A model generated the notes under the pieces. The model made no database searches and was not told the origin of the DNA. It worked only from the letters and a program-made list of their open reading frames with translations. Source: a virus. From it: 22,830 bases of DNA. The stretch covers positions 1 through 22,830 of the IMG/VR virus record IMGVR_UViG_3300026534_000010; one strand, written 5' to 3'. Shown here piece after piece: positions 7,422 to 13,120 of this stretch (position 1 is the first letter of the stretch; each line of letters opens with the position of its first letter). A program made the position numbers and the translations under genes.

Positions 7422-7887
7422 ACTCGAACAACACCTCGTCTTCGCGGGATGGCAACACGACTTTCCATTTCACGATGTAAATGCCGTGAAGTGTCGTATC
7501 TGGAGCAAATGCTCCATCCTCGACCTGGATGAATGCCATATGATGTTCCCTATCAGCTATCCATACCATCTTATCCGGGCGATCCGGTAGCGGCTGCGGC
7601 AGGAGGAGAGAGCCAAAAGGCAAGTGGGCCTTGATACAGCTGGTGTGGATGGCGCTGGCATAATCGGGGATCAGCCGGGCATCATCAAACTGCAGGACAA
7701 GGTCGCTGGCGATGGCAGCGCGAACGCGCGCCTGCTCATTGCTGAACAGCAGGAAAGTTTTGTGTGGCTTCTCGTTTTCTCCCTTGGTGAGCTTGACACC
7801 AAATATGCGTTCGGAGGTCAAATAGATGAAGCTCCCCGGTGTGCACCCCTCTGGCGTCATCATTCGTGCTGCGAATTCGTAATCCAT
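7387..7887 (-). CDS. Minus-strand moron gene, hypothetical soluble protein
   Basis: A 166-residue protein, the only believable minus-strand gene here. Its start ATG (7887-7885) has a strong ribosome site GGGGAGGAGAG directly upstream on that strand. The frame extends upstream to 7944, but the site favours 7887. The sequence begins MDYEFAARMMTPEGCTPG and contains TSERIFGVKLTKGENEKPHKTFLLFSNEQARVR, whose lysine, glutamate and aspartate use and lower GC differ from the shadow ORFs. No signal peptide or membrane helix is visible; predicted alpha/beta. It converges on the membrane-protein gene with a 35-base 3' overlap, and would be transcribed against the late operon, perhaps from the promoter at 7943-7972. 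I recognise no family. Expression in the lysogen is a reasonable inference. Confidence 0.72.
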   Translation of the reverse strand: MDYEFAARMMTPEGCTPGSFIYLTSERIFGVKLTKGENEKPHKTFLLFSNEQARVRAAIASDLVLQFDDARLIPDYASAIHTSCIKAHLPFGSLLLPQPLPDRPDKMVWIADREHHMAFIQVEDGAFAPDTTLHGIYIVKWKVVLPSREDEVLFEFTADLPDGAGA

Positions 7888-7899
7888 CTCTCTCCTCCC

Positions 7900-7917
7900 C
7901 GGGGACAGCCGTCCCCG
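7900..7917. other. Seven-bp inverted repeat at the ribosome site of the minus-strand gene
   Basis: CGGGGAC (7900-7906) and GTCCCCG (7911-7917) form a perfect 7-bp stem with loop AGCC. On the minus strand the stem directly precedes the GGGGAGGAG ribosome site of the 166-residue gene, and its CCCC could alternatively pair with that site. There is no T-run, so it is not a typical terminator. It may affect translation initiation or bind a regulator. Confidence 0.45.
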
Positions 7918-7936
7918 TTCTGATGCCGCACCGGTT

Positions 7937-7953
7937 GCGGGCATTGTGCCCGC
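7937..7953 (+). other. Seven-bp hairpin abutting the gpI start codon
   Basis: GCGGGCA (7937-7943) and TGCCCGC (7947-7953) form a perfect 7-bp stem with loop TTG, ending on the base before the ATG of the protease gene. There is no Shine-Dalgarno sequence before this ATG. The same bases overlap the -10 region of the candidate minus-strand promoter, so the palindrome could equally be an operator. Confidence 0.45.
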
Positions 7954-7972
7954 ATGAGCAGGCGGAAATCAA
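7943..7972 (-). promoter_or_regulatory. Candidate promoter for the minus-strand moron gene
   Basis: On the minus strand TTGATT (7972-7967) and CACAAT (7948-7943) are 18 bases apart, each with two mismatches to consensus. The start codon of the 166-residue gene lies about 55 bases downstream. An independent promoter is needed because the gene opposes the late operon. The -35 lies inside the 5' end of the gpI coding sequence. Confidence 0.4.
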
Positions 7973-8976
7973 CACTCACGGTGAAGCTGGCGCTGGCTGG
8001 CAGCGGGCGGGACTTCGTGCCGCCGGAGTGGATCATGCTGATCCCCGCCGGGCGCATCGAGGCGGTGGACGGGCGCAGCTTCGTCAATGATGCGCCACAG
8101 GCCGTGGTGGCGGCCTTTCAGCGCCAGGGGCTGGAGCTGCCCATCGACATCAACCACCGCATGGAGCTGATGCCGGCTGGCGAGGAGGCGCCGGCAATGG
8201 GCTGGATTGCCGCGCTGGATGTGCGCGATGGCGCCATCTGGGCGCGGGTGGAGTGGACACCGCGCGGCGAAGAGGCCCTGCGCAACCGTGAATATCGCTA
8301 CATCTCCCCGGCGTTCCTGCATGACGAGCAGGGGCGCATCCTGGAGCTGCTCTCCGCCGCCCTGGTAACGCAGCCGGCCTTTCGCATGCCGGCACTGGCG
8401 GCGCGCGAGCCATCTCACCAGACCATCAGCAAGGAGCAGATCATGGACAGGAAAGCCCTGTGCCAGCGCCTCGGCCTGCCCGAGGACGCCGATGACGCGG
8501 CGGTGCTGGCCGCCATCGACGCGCTGAAGAAGGCCACCGCCAGCCAGGACAAGAACTTCGACAAGGACTTCACCCCGGACAAGTTCGTGCCGCGGGCCGA
8601 TTACGACCGGGTGCAGGCGGAGCTGGCTGCTGCGCGCAAGGAGCTGGCGGAGCGCGAGCGCCGCGCCCTGGCCGAGGCCGCCGAGGCGCTGGTGGAGGAA
8701 GGCATCAAGGCCGGCAAGATCGCCCCGGCCAGCCGCGACTTCTGGCTGGGCGTGGCCAGCGAGAACAAGGAGGGCCTGCGGCGCGTGGAGCAGTTCCTGG
8801 CCTCGGCGCCGCAGATCGTGCCGGTGAACGAGCAGGCCGGCAGCGATGATGCCTGCCCGCCGAAGAAGGCGCTGACGGCGGCGGAAAAGCAGGTGGCGGC
8901 AGTGCTGGGGCTGACGGATGAAGAGTTCATCGCTGCCCGCGACGAGGCGGATGGCGGCAACGAGGAGGCTGCGTGA
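7954..8976 (+). CDS. Capsid maturation protease with C-terminal scaffold (Mu gpI-like)
   Basis: A 340-residue protein. Residues about 10-160 are the Mu-like I protease domain: PEWIMLIPAGRIEAVDGR, FPIDINHR-type segment with H68, MGWIAALDVRDGAIWARVEWT, and YISPAF with S118; the histidine and serine are likely catalytic by analogy with phage prohead proteases. Residues about 164-340 are the scaffold: helical, highly charged (ELAAARKELAERERR) and ending in LGLTDEEFIAARDE. In Mu, gpI cleaves the scaffold during head maturation. ATG 7954 is the first in-frame start after an upstream stop (7921), yet it has no ribosome site and directly follows a hairpin. This break in coupling reflects the moron inserted upstream. 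The stop overlaps the next start. Confidence 0.93.
   Translation: MSRRKSTLTVKLALAGSGRDFVPPEWIMLIPAGRIEAVDGRSFVNDAPQAVVAAFQRQGLELPIDINHRMELMPAGEEAPAMGWIAALDVRDGAIWARVEWTPRGEEALRNREYRYISPAFLHDEQGRILELLSAALVTQPAFRMPALAAREPSHQTISKEQIMDRKALCQRLGLPEDADDAAVLAAIDALKKATASQDKNFDKDFTPDKFVPRADYDRVQAELAAARKELAERERRALAEAAEALVEEGIKAGKIAPASRDFWLGVASENKEGLRRVEQFLASAPQIVPVNEQAGSDDACPPKKALTAAEKQVAAVLGLTDEEFIAARDEADGGNEEAA
8443..8976 (+). CDS. Internal in-frame scaffold protein (gpZ-like) nested in gpI
   Basis: Within the protease gene, ATG 8443 is preceded by AAGGAG at 8431-8436 with a 6-base gap, an excellent internal ribosome site that the outer gene itself lacks. Initiation there gives a 177-residue protein beginning MDRKALCQRLGLPEDADDAA, consisting of the charged helical scaffold region alone. 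Mu is known to make its scaffold (Z) this way, from the 3' part of gene I, so free scaffold is produced in excess of protease. Expression here is inferred from the site and the Mu parallel. Confidence 0.75.
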   Translation: MDRKALCQRLGLPEDADDAAVLAAIDALKKATASQDKNFDKDFTPDKFVPRADYDRVQAELAAARKELAERERRALAEAAEALVEEGIKAGKIAPASRDFWLGVASENKEGLRRVEQFLASAPQIVPVNEQAGSDDACPPKKALTAAEKQVAAVLGLTDEEFIAARDEADGGNEEAA

Positions 8977-9374
8977 TGGTTGCACTGACCGAGAGGCGGC
9001 GCGTGAAGCGCCGTGATGGCCGTCGCTTTGCGCACCCGGTGGCGGCGGGGGCGCGCATCCACGCCGGTGCGCTGGTGATGCTTCAGGACGGCTACGCTGC
9101 CCCGGCGCGCGAGGCAAGCGGGCTGGTGAGCGCCGGCATCGCGCTGGGCGGCGTGGACAACACGGGCGGCGCGGCAGGCGCGGAGATGGTGGAGGTAGAG
9201 ACGGGTGTCTTTGCCTTCGAGAATGCCGGCGACATTACCCGCGCGCACATCGGCCAGCAGGCCTTTGCGGTGGATGACCAGACGGTTTCCGCCAGCGACA
9301 ACAACGGCGGGCGCAGCGCCGCCGGGCAGATCGTGGACGTCAACGAGGATGGCGTCTGGGTGCGGATCGGCTGA
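8976..9374 (+). CDS. Putative capsid decoration/cement protein between gpI and gpT
   Basis: A 132-residue protein starting at ATG 8976 (TGATG overlap) with GAGGAGG at 8962-8968; GTG 8973 is an alternative. It is rich in glycine, alanine and short strands. The order GALVMLQDGYAAPA, IALGGVDNTGGAAGAEMVEVETGVFAFEN, AFAVDDQTVSASDN, SAAGQIVDVNEDGVWVRIG is that of the small beta-rich proteins coded between protease and major capsid genes in Mu-like phages (position of Mu gp33), which resemble DUF2190-type cement proteins. It probably stabilises the capsid shell from outside. The assignment rests on pattern and synteny. Confidence 0.82.
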   Translation: MVALTERRRVKRRDGRRFAHPVAAGARIHAGALVMLQDGYAAPAREASGLVSAGIALGGVDNTGGAAGAEMVEVETGVFAFENAGDITRAHIGQQAFAVDDQTVSASDNNGGRSAAGQIVDVNEDGVWVRIG

Positions 9375-9386
9375 AGGAACTGAACC

Positions 9387-10268
9387 ATGGACATCAATCG
9401 CGAGACGCTGAGCGCCCTTTACACGGGCTTCAAGAAGCACTTCCAGGACGCCTTCAAGGGCGTGCAGCCGCAATACAAGGCGGTGGCCACCGTGGTGCCG
9501 TCGCAGACCGCGGCGGAAACCTACGGCTGGCTGGGCGACTTCCCGCGCATGCGCGAATGGATCGGCGAGCGCGTGGTGCACGAACTGGAAGCGCACGGCT
9601 ACACCATCCGCAACCGCAAGTTCGAGAACACCGTGCGGGTGCAGCGCGACAAGATCGAGGATGATCAGGTGGGCATCTATGCGCCGATGTTCGCCGAGAT
9701 GGGACGCGCTGCGGCCATTCACCCGGACGAGCTGGTGTTCGAGACGCTCATGCAGGGCTTCGAGCGGGAGTGCTACGACGGGCAGAACTTCTTCGACACC
9801 GATCATCCGGTGGCCGGCGGCACGGTGAGCAACATGCAGGCCGGCACGGGCGAGCCGTGGTTTTTGCTGGATACCTCCCGGGCACTGAAGCCGCTGATCT
9901 TCCAGGAGCGGGTGCGGGCAGACAAGCTCATCCGCATGGATCGCGAGGATGATCCGAACGTGTTCGAGCGCGACGAATACCTCTACGGTGTGCGCGGGCG
10001 CTACAACGCCGGCTACGGCTTCTGGCAGATGGCCTTCGGCAGCAAGGCGGCGCTGAACGAGAGCAATTTCAAGGCCGCGCGCACCGCCATGCGCAAGCTG
10101 ACCAGCGACGAGGGTGTGCCGCTGGGCATTCGCCCCGACCTGATCGTGGTCGGCCCCGGCAACGAGGATGCCGCGCACGAGCTGTTCGAGGTCTCCCGCC
10201 GCGCCAACGGCAGCGACAATCCGCTGAAGGGCGCGGTGAAGATCCTGGTGGCCGACTGGATCCGCTGA
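9387..10268 (+). CDS. Major capsid protein (Mu gpT-like)
   Basis: A 293-residue protein with an AAGGA ribosome site at 9374-9378. The family signature is clear: an N-terminal helix (LSALYTGFKKHFQDAF), ATVVPSQTAAETYGWLGDFPRMREW, DDQVGIYAPMFAEMG, and a central YDGQNFFDTDHPV followed by a C-terminal IRPDLIVVGP and NPLKGAVKILV. This is the HK97-fold shell protein of Mu-type heads. Length matches the family (about 300). It is made at high level, follows the decoration gene by 12 bases, and is followed by GGAGG for the HI1506-like gene. Confidence 0.95.
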   Translation: MDINRETLSALYTGFKKHFQDAFKGVQPQYKAVATVVPSQTAAETYGWLGDFPRMREWIGERVVHELEAHGYTIRNRKFENTVRVQRDKIEDDQVGIYAPMFAEMGRAAAIHPDELVFETLMQGFERECYDGQNFFDTDHPVAGGTVSNMQAGTGEPWFLLDTSRALKPLIFQERVRADKLIRMDREDDPNVFERDEYLYGVRGRYNAGYGFWQMAFGSKAALNESNFKAARTAMRKLTSDEGVPLGIRPDLIVVGPGNEDAAHELFEVSRRANGSDNPLKGAVKILVADWIR

Positions 10269-10282
10269 CGGAGGATGAGCGC

Positions 10283-10579
10283 ATGAGCAAGCAGAAACGG
10301 CAGACCGATGCGGCACAGCCGCAGGAGCAGCAGGAGCAGCAGGCCGATGCACAGCCGCCGGCTGGCGAGAAGAAGGCGGGCGGCAAGGGTGGCCAGGAGA
10401 AGGCCGTGCCGGCGCTGGCGTTGCAGGTGCGCGGGCCGGCGCGCGGGCGCTGGCGCGCAGGGCGGCGCTTCGGCGCGGTGCCGGTGGTGATCCCGCTGGC
10501 GGAGCTGACGGACGAGGCGCGTGCGGCGATTGAGGCCGACCCGGCCTTGAGCGTGCGCGAGGTGAGGATCGAGACCTGA
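10283..10579 (+). CDS. HI1506-like / Mu gp35-like small protein
   Basis: A 98-residue protein with a ribosome site ACGGAGG upstream. Residues 1-45 are disordered-looking and rich in Q, E, K and A (QPQEQQEQQADAQP). Residues 50-98 form a compact domain with RGRWRAGRRFGAVPVVIPL then LTDEARAAIEADPALSVREV, a pattern shared by small proteins placed directly after the major capsid gene in Mu-like phages (FluMu HI1506 and relatives). The role is not established; location suggests head completion. A few bases separate it from gp36. Confidence 0.8.
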   Translation: MSKQKRQTDAAQPQEQQEQQADAQPPAGEKKAGGKGGQEKAVPALALQVRGPARGRWRAGRRFGAVPVVIPLAELTDEARAAIEADPALSVREVRIET

Positions 10580-10583
10580 AGCC

Positions 10584-11024
10584 ATGAGCTACGTGAGCGC
10601 GCAGGACATTGCAGACCTCTATGGCGAGGACTTTCTGCTGCTGGTGGCGGAACGCGGCGGCGAGGGAGATCTGGCCGGGCCGGCGACGGCGGCGGCCATT
10701 GCGGATGCCTGCGCGCAGGCCAGTTCGGAGGCCGACAGCTACATCGGCGCGCGCTATCCGGTGCCGGTAGCGCCGGCGCCGCAGGCGCTGCAGATCCATG
10801 TCATCAACATGGCGGTGCATCACCTTGCGGCAACGGCGGATCGCATGACCGAGCAGATCCGCCAGCGTTACGAGGACGCCATCGGCTGGCTGAAGGACAT
10901 CGCCGCCGGGCGCGCCAGCCTGGGCACGACGGATGCCGGCGCCTCCGCCGCCGGCGAGGGAGGCAACCCGGACGAGGCGCTCATTGCCTCGCGCCCGGCC
11001 ATCGACTGGCGGAGGTGGCCATGA
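10584..11024 (+). CDS. Mu gp36-like head-tail connector (DUF1320)
   Basis: A 146-residue helical protein. MSYVSAQDIADLYGEDFLLLVAER, then ADACAQASSEADSYIGARYPVPV, then INMAVHHLAATADRMTEQIRQRYEDAIGWLKDIAAG is the DUF1320/gp36 pattern, which resembles the head-tail connector proteins that sit under the portal. The C-terminal 30 residues are glycine/alanine-rich and end in RPAIDWRRWP, typical of the family. ATG 10584 follows the upstream stop by 4 bases. The stop shares ATGA with the next gene. Confidence 0.9.
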   Translation: MSYVSAQDIADLYGEDFLLLVAERGGEGDLAGPATAAAIADACAQASSEADSYIGARYPVPVAPAPQALQIHVINMAVHHLAATADRMTEQIRQRYEDAIGWLKDIAAGRASLGTTDAGASAAGEGGNPDEALIASRPAIDWRRWP

Positions 11025-11482
11025 GTTCCGTGGCGCTGATCATTGACGGCATCGAGGGGCTGGAAGAGGTGGCGCGGCGCATTTGCGACTTCGGCCACCC
11101 GCGGCTGCTGCACGAACTGCTGGACGGCGTGGGGGCGCTGGTGGCGAGCCAGACGCAGGAGCGCATCGCCAGCGAGAAGCGCGGGCCTGATGGCACAGCC
11201 TGGCAGCCCTGGGCGGAGCGCACGGCGGTACGGCGGCATGCCGGCCAGTCGCTGCTGGTGCAGGAAGGGCACCTGAGAGACAGCATTCATCACGTGGTGA
11301 CGGGTAACGAGGTGCGGGTGGGTTCCGACATGATCTATGCCGCCATCCACCAGTTCGGCGGGCGCGCGGGCCGCGGGCATGCGGCGGAGATCCCGGCGCG
11401 GCCCTACCTGGGCCTGTCCGATGACAACCGCGACGAGGTGCGCGCGGTGGTGGAGGCATTCATTGCGGAGGCGCTGCAATGA
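11021..11482 (+). CDS. Virion morphogenesis / tail completion protein (Mu gpG, P2 gpS family)
   Basis: A 153-residue protein from ATG 11021, with GGAGG at 11011-11015 and a 4-base overlap. Markers of the Phage_tail_S family: ALVASQTQERIASEKRGPDGTAWQPW, QSLLVQEGHLRDSIHHVV, GSDMIYAAIHQFGG, and IPARPYLGLSDD. Members act at the head-tail joint (P2 gpS in tail completion, Mu gpG in virion morphogenesis). In Mu the gene follows F directly; here it sits after gp36, at the junction between head and tail modules, as S does before V in P2. Confidence 0.92.
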   Translation: MSSVALIIDGIEGLEEVARRICDFGHPRLLHELLDGVGALVASQTQERIASEKRGPDGTAWQPWAERTAVRRHAGQSLLVQEGHLRDSIHHVVTGNEVRVGSDMIYAAIHQFGGRAGRGHAAEIPARPYLGLSDDNRDEVRAVVEAFIAEALQ

Positions 11483-12039
11483 CGGCGCTGACCACATATC
11501 GGCAGATGGTGCTGGATGGCATCCATGCCGCCATGCCGGAACTGAAGGAGGTGGCGGCGCACCCCGGACGCTTCGACCTGGGGGAGCTGAAACGCATTGC
11601 CATGCGCGCGCCGGCGGTGCGCATGGCTATCCTGGGCGGGCCGCGTATTGCCGAGCAGTCGGATGAGCGGCTGCGGGTGGATCTCGCTTGCGCGCTGTTC
11701 GTCATCACCCGCGATGCGCCGGGGCTGTCGCGTGATGAGGCGGCGCTAAACATCACCGAGGCGCTGATCCGCCTCATCAGCCTCAACCAGTGGCAGATCA
11801 CGCCCGATGCCGGCTTCGGGCTGATGCTGCCACGCGAGGTGCAGACGGAGAACCTCTACTCCGGCGAGGTGGACAAGCGTGGCGTGGCGCTGTGGGGCAT
11901 CCACTGGCGGCAGGAACTGATCCTGGGCGAGAGCGCCTTTGCGCCGGGCGAGGCGCTGCCGGCAGAGCTTTACGTGCGCTTCGAGCGCGAGGATCCGCAG
12001 CCGCGGCTGGTGGCCACCGGCACGCAGGGAGGCGGGTGA
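11479..12039 (+). CDS. Mu gp37-like protein (DUF1834-type), probable tail terminator
   Basis: A 186-residue protein that overlaps the upstream stop (ATGA). It shows an N-terminal helix, ELKEVAAHPGRFDLGELKRIA, APAVRMAILG, RVDLACALFVITRD, and a C-terminal GEVDKRGVALWGIHWRQELILG. This resembles the Mu gp37/DUF1834 proteins that lie between the gp36/G block and the tail tube or baseplate genes. The alpha-beta layout and position suit a tail terminator that caps the tube before head joining, perhaps standing in for P2 gpR, which is missing here. The role is inferred. The stop forms TGATG with gene V. Confidence 0.78.
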   Translation: MTALTTYRQMVLDGIHAAMPELKEVAAHPGRFDLGELKRIAMRAPAVRMAILGGPRIAEQSDERLRVDLACALFVITRDAPGLSRDEAALNITEALIRLISLNQWQITPDAGFGLMLPREVQTENLYSGEVDKRGVALWGIHWRQELILGESAFAPGEALPAELYVRFEREDPQPRLVATGTQGGG

Positions 12040-12557
12040 TGCTGGACGAGATCATCCATCGCATCGAGGAGCTGGAGCGCCGCCTCGCCAACGTGGCGCG
12101 CATGGGTCGCGTGGTGGAGGTGGATGCCGGGCGCGGGCTGGTGCGGCTGCAGGTGGCCGGGCTGACCACGGACTGGCTGCCGTGGACGACGCAGGCCGGG
12201 GAGATCAACGTTTTCATCCCGCCCAGCGTGGGCCAGCAGATGATGCTTGTCTCGCCCTCCGGCGAGCCGGGCCAGGGCTGGGCGGTGCCGGCGGGCTTTT
12301 CCAATCAGTTCGCCCAGCCGCATGATCAGCCGGGCGAGATGAAGATGACGCACGGCGCCGTCTCCGTTTTCTCGGATGGAGATCAGCTGAAGGTGGCCGC
12401 CACACAATGCAAGGTGCAGGCGGAAGAAGTGGTGGTGCAGGCGGATGCGGTGCATCTGGGTGGCCGCGGCGGCCAGCCGGTGGCGAGGGTGGGAGATCCG
12501 ACCACCGATGGTGCTGCCATCGCTGCCGGCTCCGGCACTGTTTTCGCGGTGGATTGA
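12039..12557 (+). CDS. V: Baseplate spike protein V (P2 gpV-like) with PAAR-like C-terminus
   Basis: A 172-residue spike protein. It has an N-terminal coiled helix (LDEIIHRIEELERRLANVARMGRV), then an OB-fold (GRGLVRLQVAGLTTDWLPW, IPPSVGQQMMLVSPSGEPGQGWAVPAGFS) and a beta-helix region (VSVFSDGDQLKVAATQCKVQAEEVVVQADAV in alternating strands). In P2 the trimer forms the membrane-piercing tip. Here the last 27 residues (146-172: QPVARVGDPTTDG then AAIAAGSGTVFAVD) resemble the conical PAAR tip rather than the P2 HxH tip, but without the PAAR histidines. Start ATG 12039 overlaps the upstream stop. Confidence 0.92.
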   Translation: MLDEIIHRIEELERRLANVARMGRVVEVDAGRGLVRLQVAGLTTDWLPWTTQAGEINVFIPPSVGQQMMLVSPSGEPGQGWAVPAGFSNQFAQPHDQPGEMKMTHGAVSVFSDGDQLKVAATQCKVQAEEVVVQADAVHLGGRGGQPVARVGDPTTDGAAIAAGSGTVFAVD

Positions 12558-12579
12558 TGTGGCGAGAGGAGCTGAGGAG

Positions 12580-12783
12580 ATGCGCGAGACGCGGGAATAC
12601 GTGGTGGTGCAGGACGGCTGGCTGCTGGGGCGCTGGCATGAGGCCGGCGCGCGCGTGGCGCTGACGGACGCGCAGGCGACCTGGGAGCTGCTGAGCGGGC
12701 GCGTGCGCCCGCTGGAAGAGGCAGCGAGCCAGCAGCTGGCCGAGACTGCGCAGAAGACGAGAGCGAAGCGCAAGGGAGCCTGA
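12580..12783 (+). CDS. Small hypothetical protein between V and W
   Basis: A 67-residue protein. ATG 12580 is placed 9 bases after AGAGGAG; GTG 12559 is an in-frame alternative. The first part (REYVVVQDGWLLGRWHEAGARVALTDAQATWELLSGRVRPL) suggests a small beta unit plus a helix, like short proteins that recur in phage structural clusters, and the C-terminus is basic and helical (KTRAKRKGA). I know no function. The tight fit between V and W, one base before the W start, argues that it is a real baseplate-associated gene and not a shadow. Confidence 0.65.
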   Translation: MRETREYVVVQDGWLLGRWHEAGARVALTDAQATWELLSGRVRPLEEAASQQLAETAQKTRAKRKGA

Positions 12784-12784
12784 C

Positions 12785-13120
12785 ATGCAGGGCATGCATC
12801 GGCAGACGGGTGCGCCGCTGGGTGGGCTGGAGCACATCCGCCAGTCCATCGGCGACATTCTCTCCACCCGCCCTGGCGAGCGGGTGATGCTGCCGGAATA
12901 TGGCTCGGCCCTGCCTGACGTGATCGATGCGCCGATGAACTCCGCCGCGGCGGTGGATGCCTTCATGGCGGTGGCCGAGGCGCTTGATGCGTGGGAGCCG
13001 CGCTTCAGGCTGGAGAAAATCGAGATGACCGAGGCCGCGCCCGGCGGGCGCGCCGCCTTCCTGCTGCGGGGCCGGGTGTTGCCGGATGACGCGGTGCAGA
13101 TCGAGGTGCACATACAATAA
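12785..13120 (+). CDS. W: Baseplate protein W (P2 gpW, GPW/gp25 family)
   Basis: A 111-residue protein. The family signature is clear: GLEHIRQSIGDILSTRPGERVMLPEYGS, then FMAVAEALDAWEPRFRLEKIEM, ending with the strands AAFLLRGRVLPDDAVQIEVHI. GPW/gp25 proteins are wedge components of contractile-tail baseplates that touch the sheath and start its polymerisation. ATG 12785 lies one base after the upstream stop; ATG 12794 is possible. The stop TAA overlaps the J start (TAATG). Confidence 0.95.
   Translation: MQGMHRQTGAPLGGLEHIRQSIGDILSTRPGERVMLPEYGSALPDVIDAPMNSAAAVDAFMAVAEALDAWEPRFRLEKIEMTEAAPGGRAAFLLRGRVLPDDAVQIEVHIQ

Noticed and set aside
7348-7923. + strand open frames of 80 and 99 codons opposite the minus-strand moron gene
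   Set aside because: No ribosome sites and unnatural composition, whereas the minus-strand frame has a strong site and a longer protein-like sequence.
8601-10823. Minus-strand open frame of 740 codons opposite the capsid genes
   Set aside because: Lies across gpI, decoration and gpT genes; its composition (runs of arginine, proline, histidine) is that of a shadow frame.
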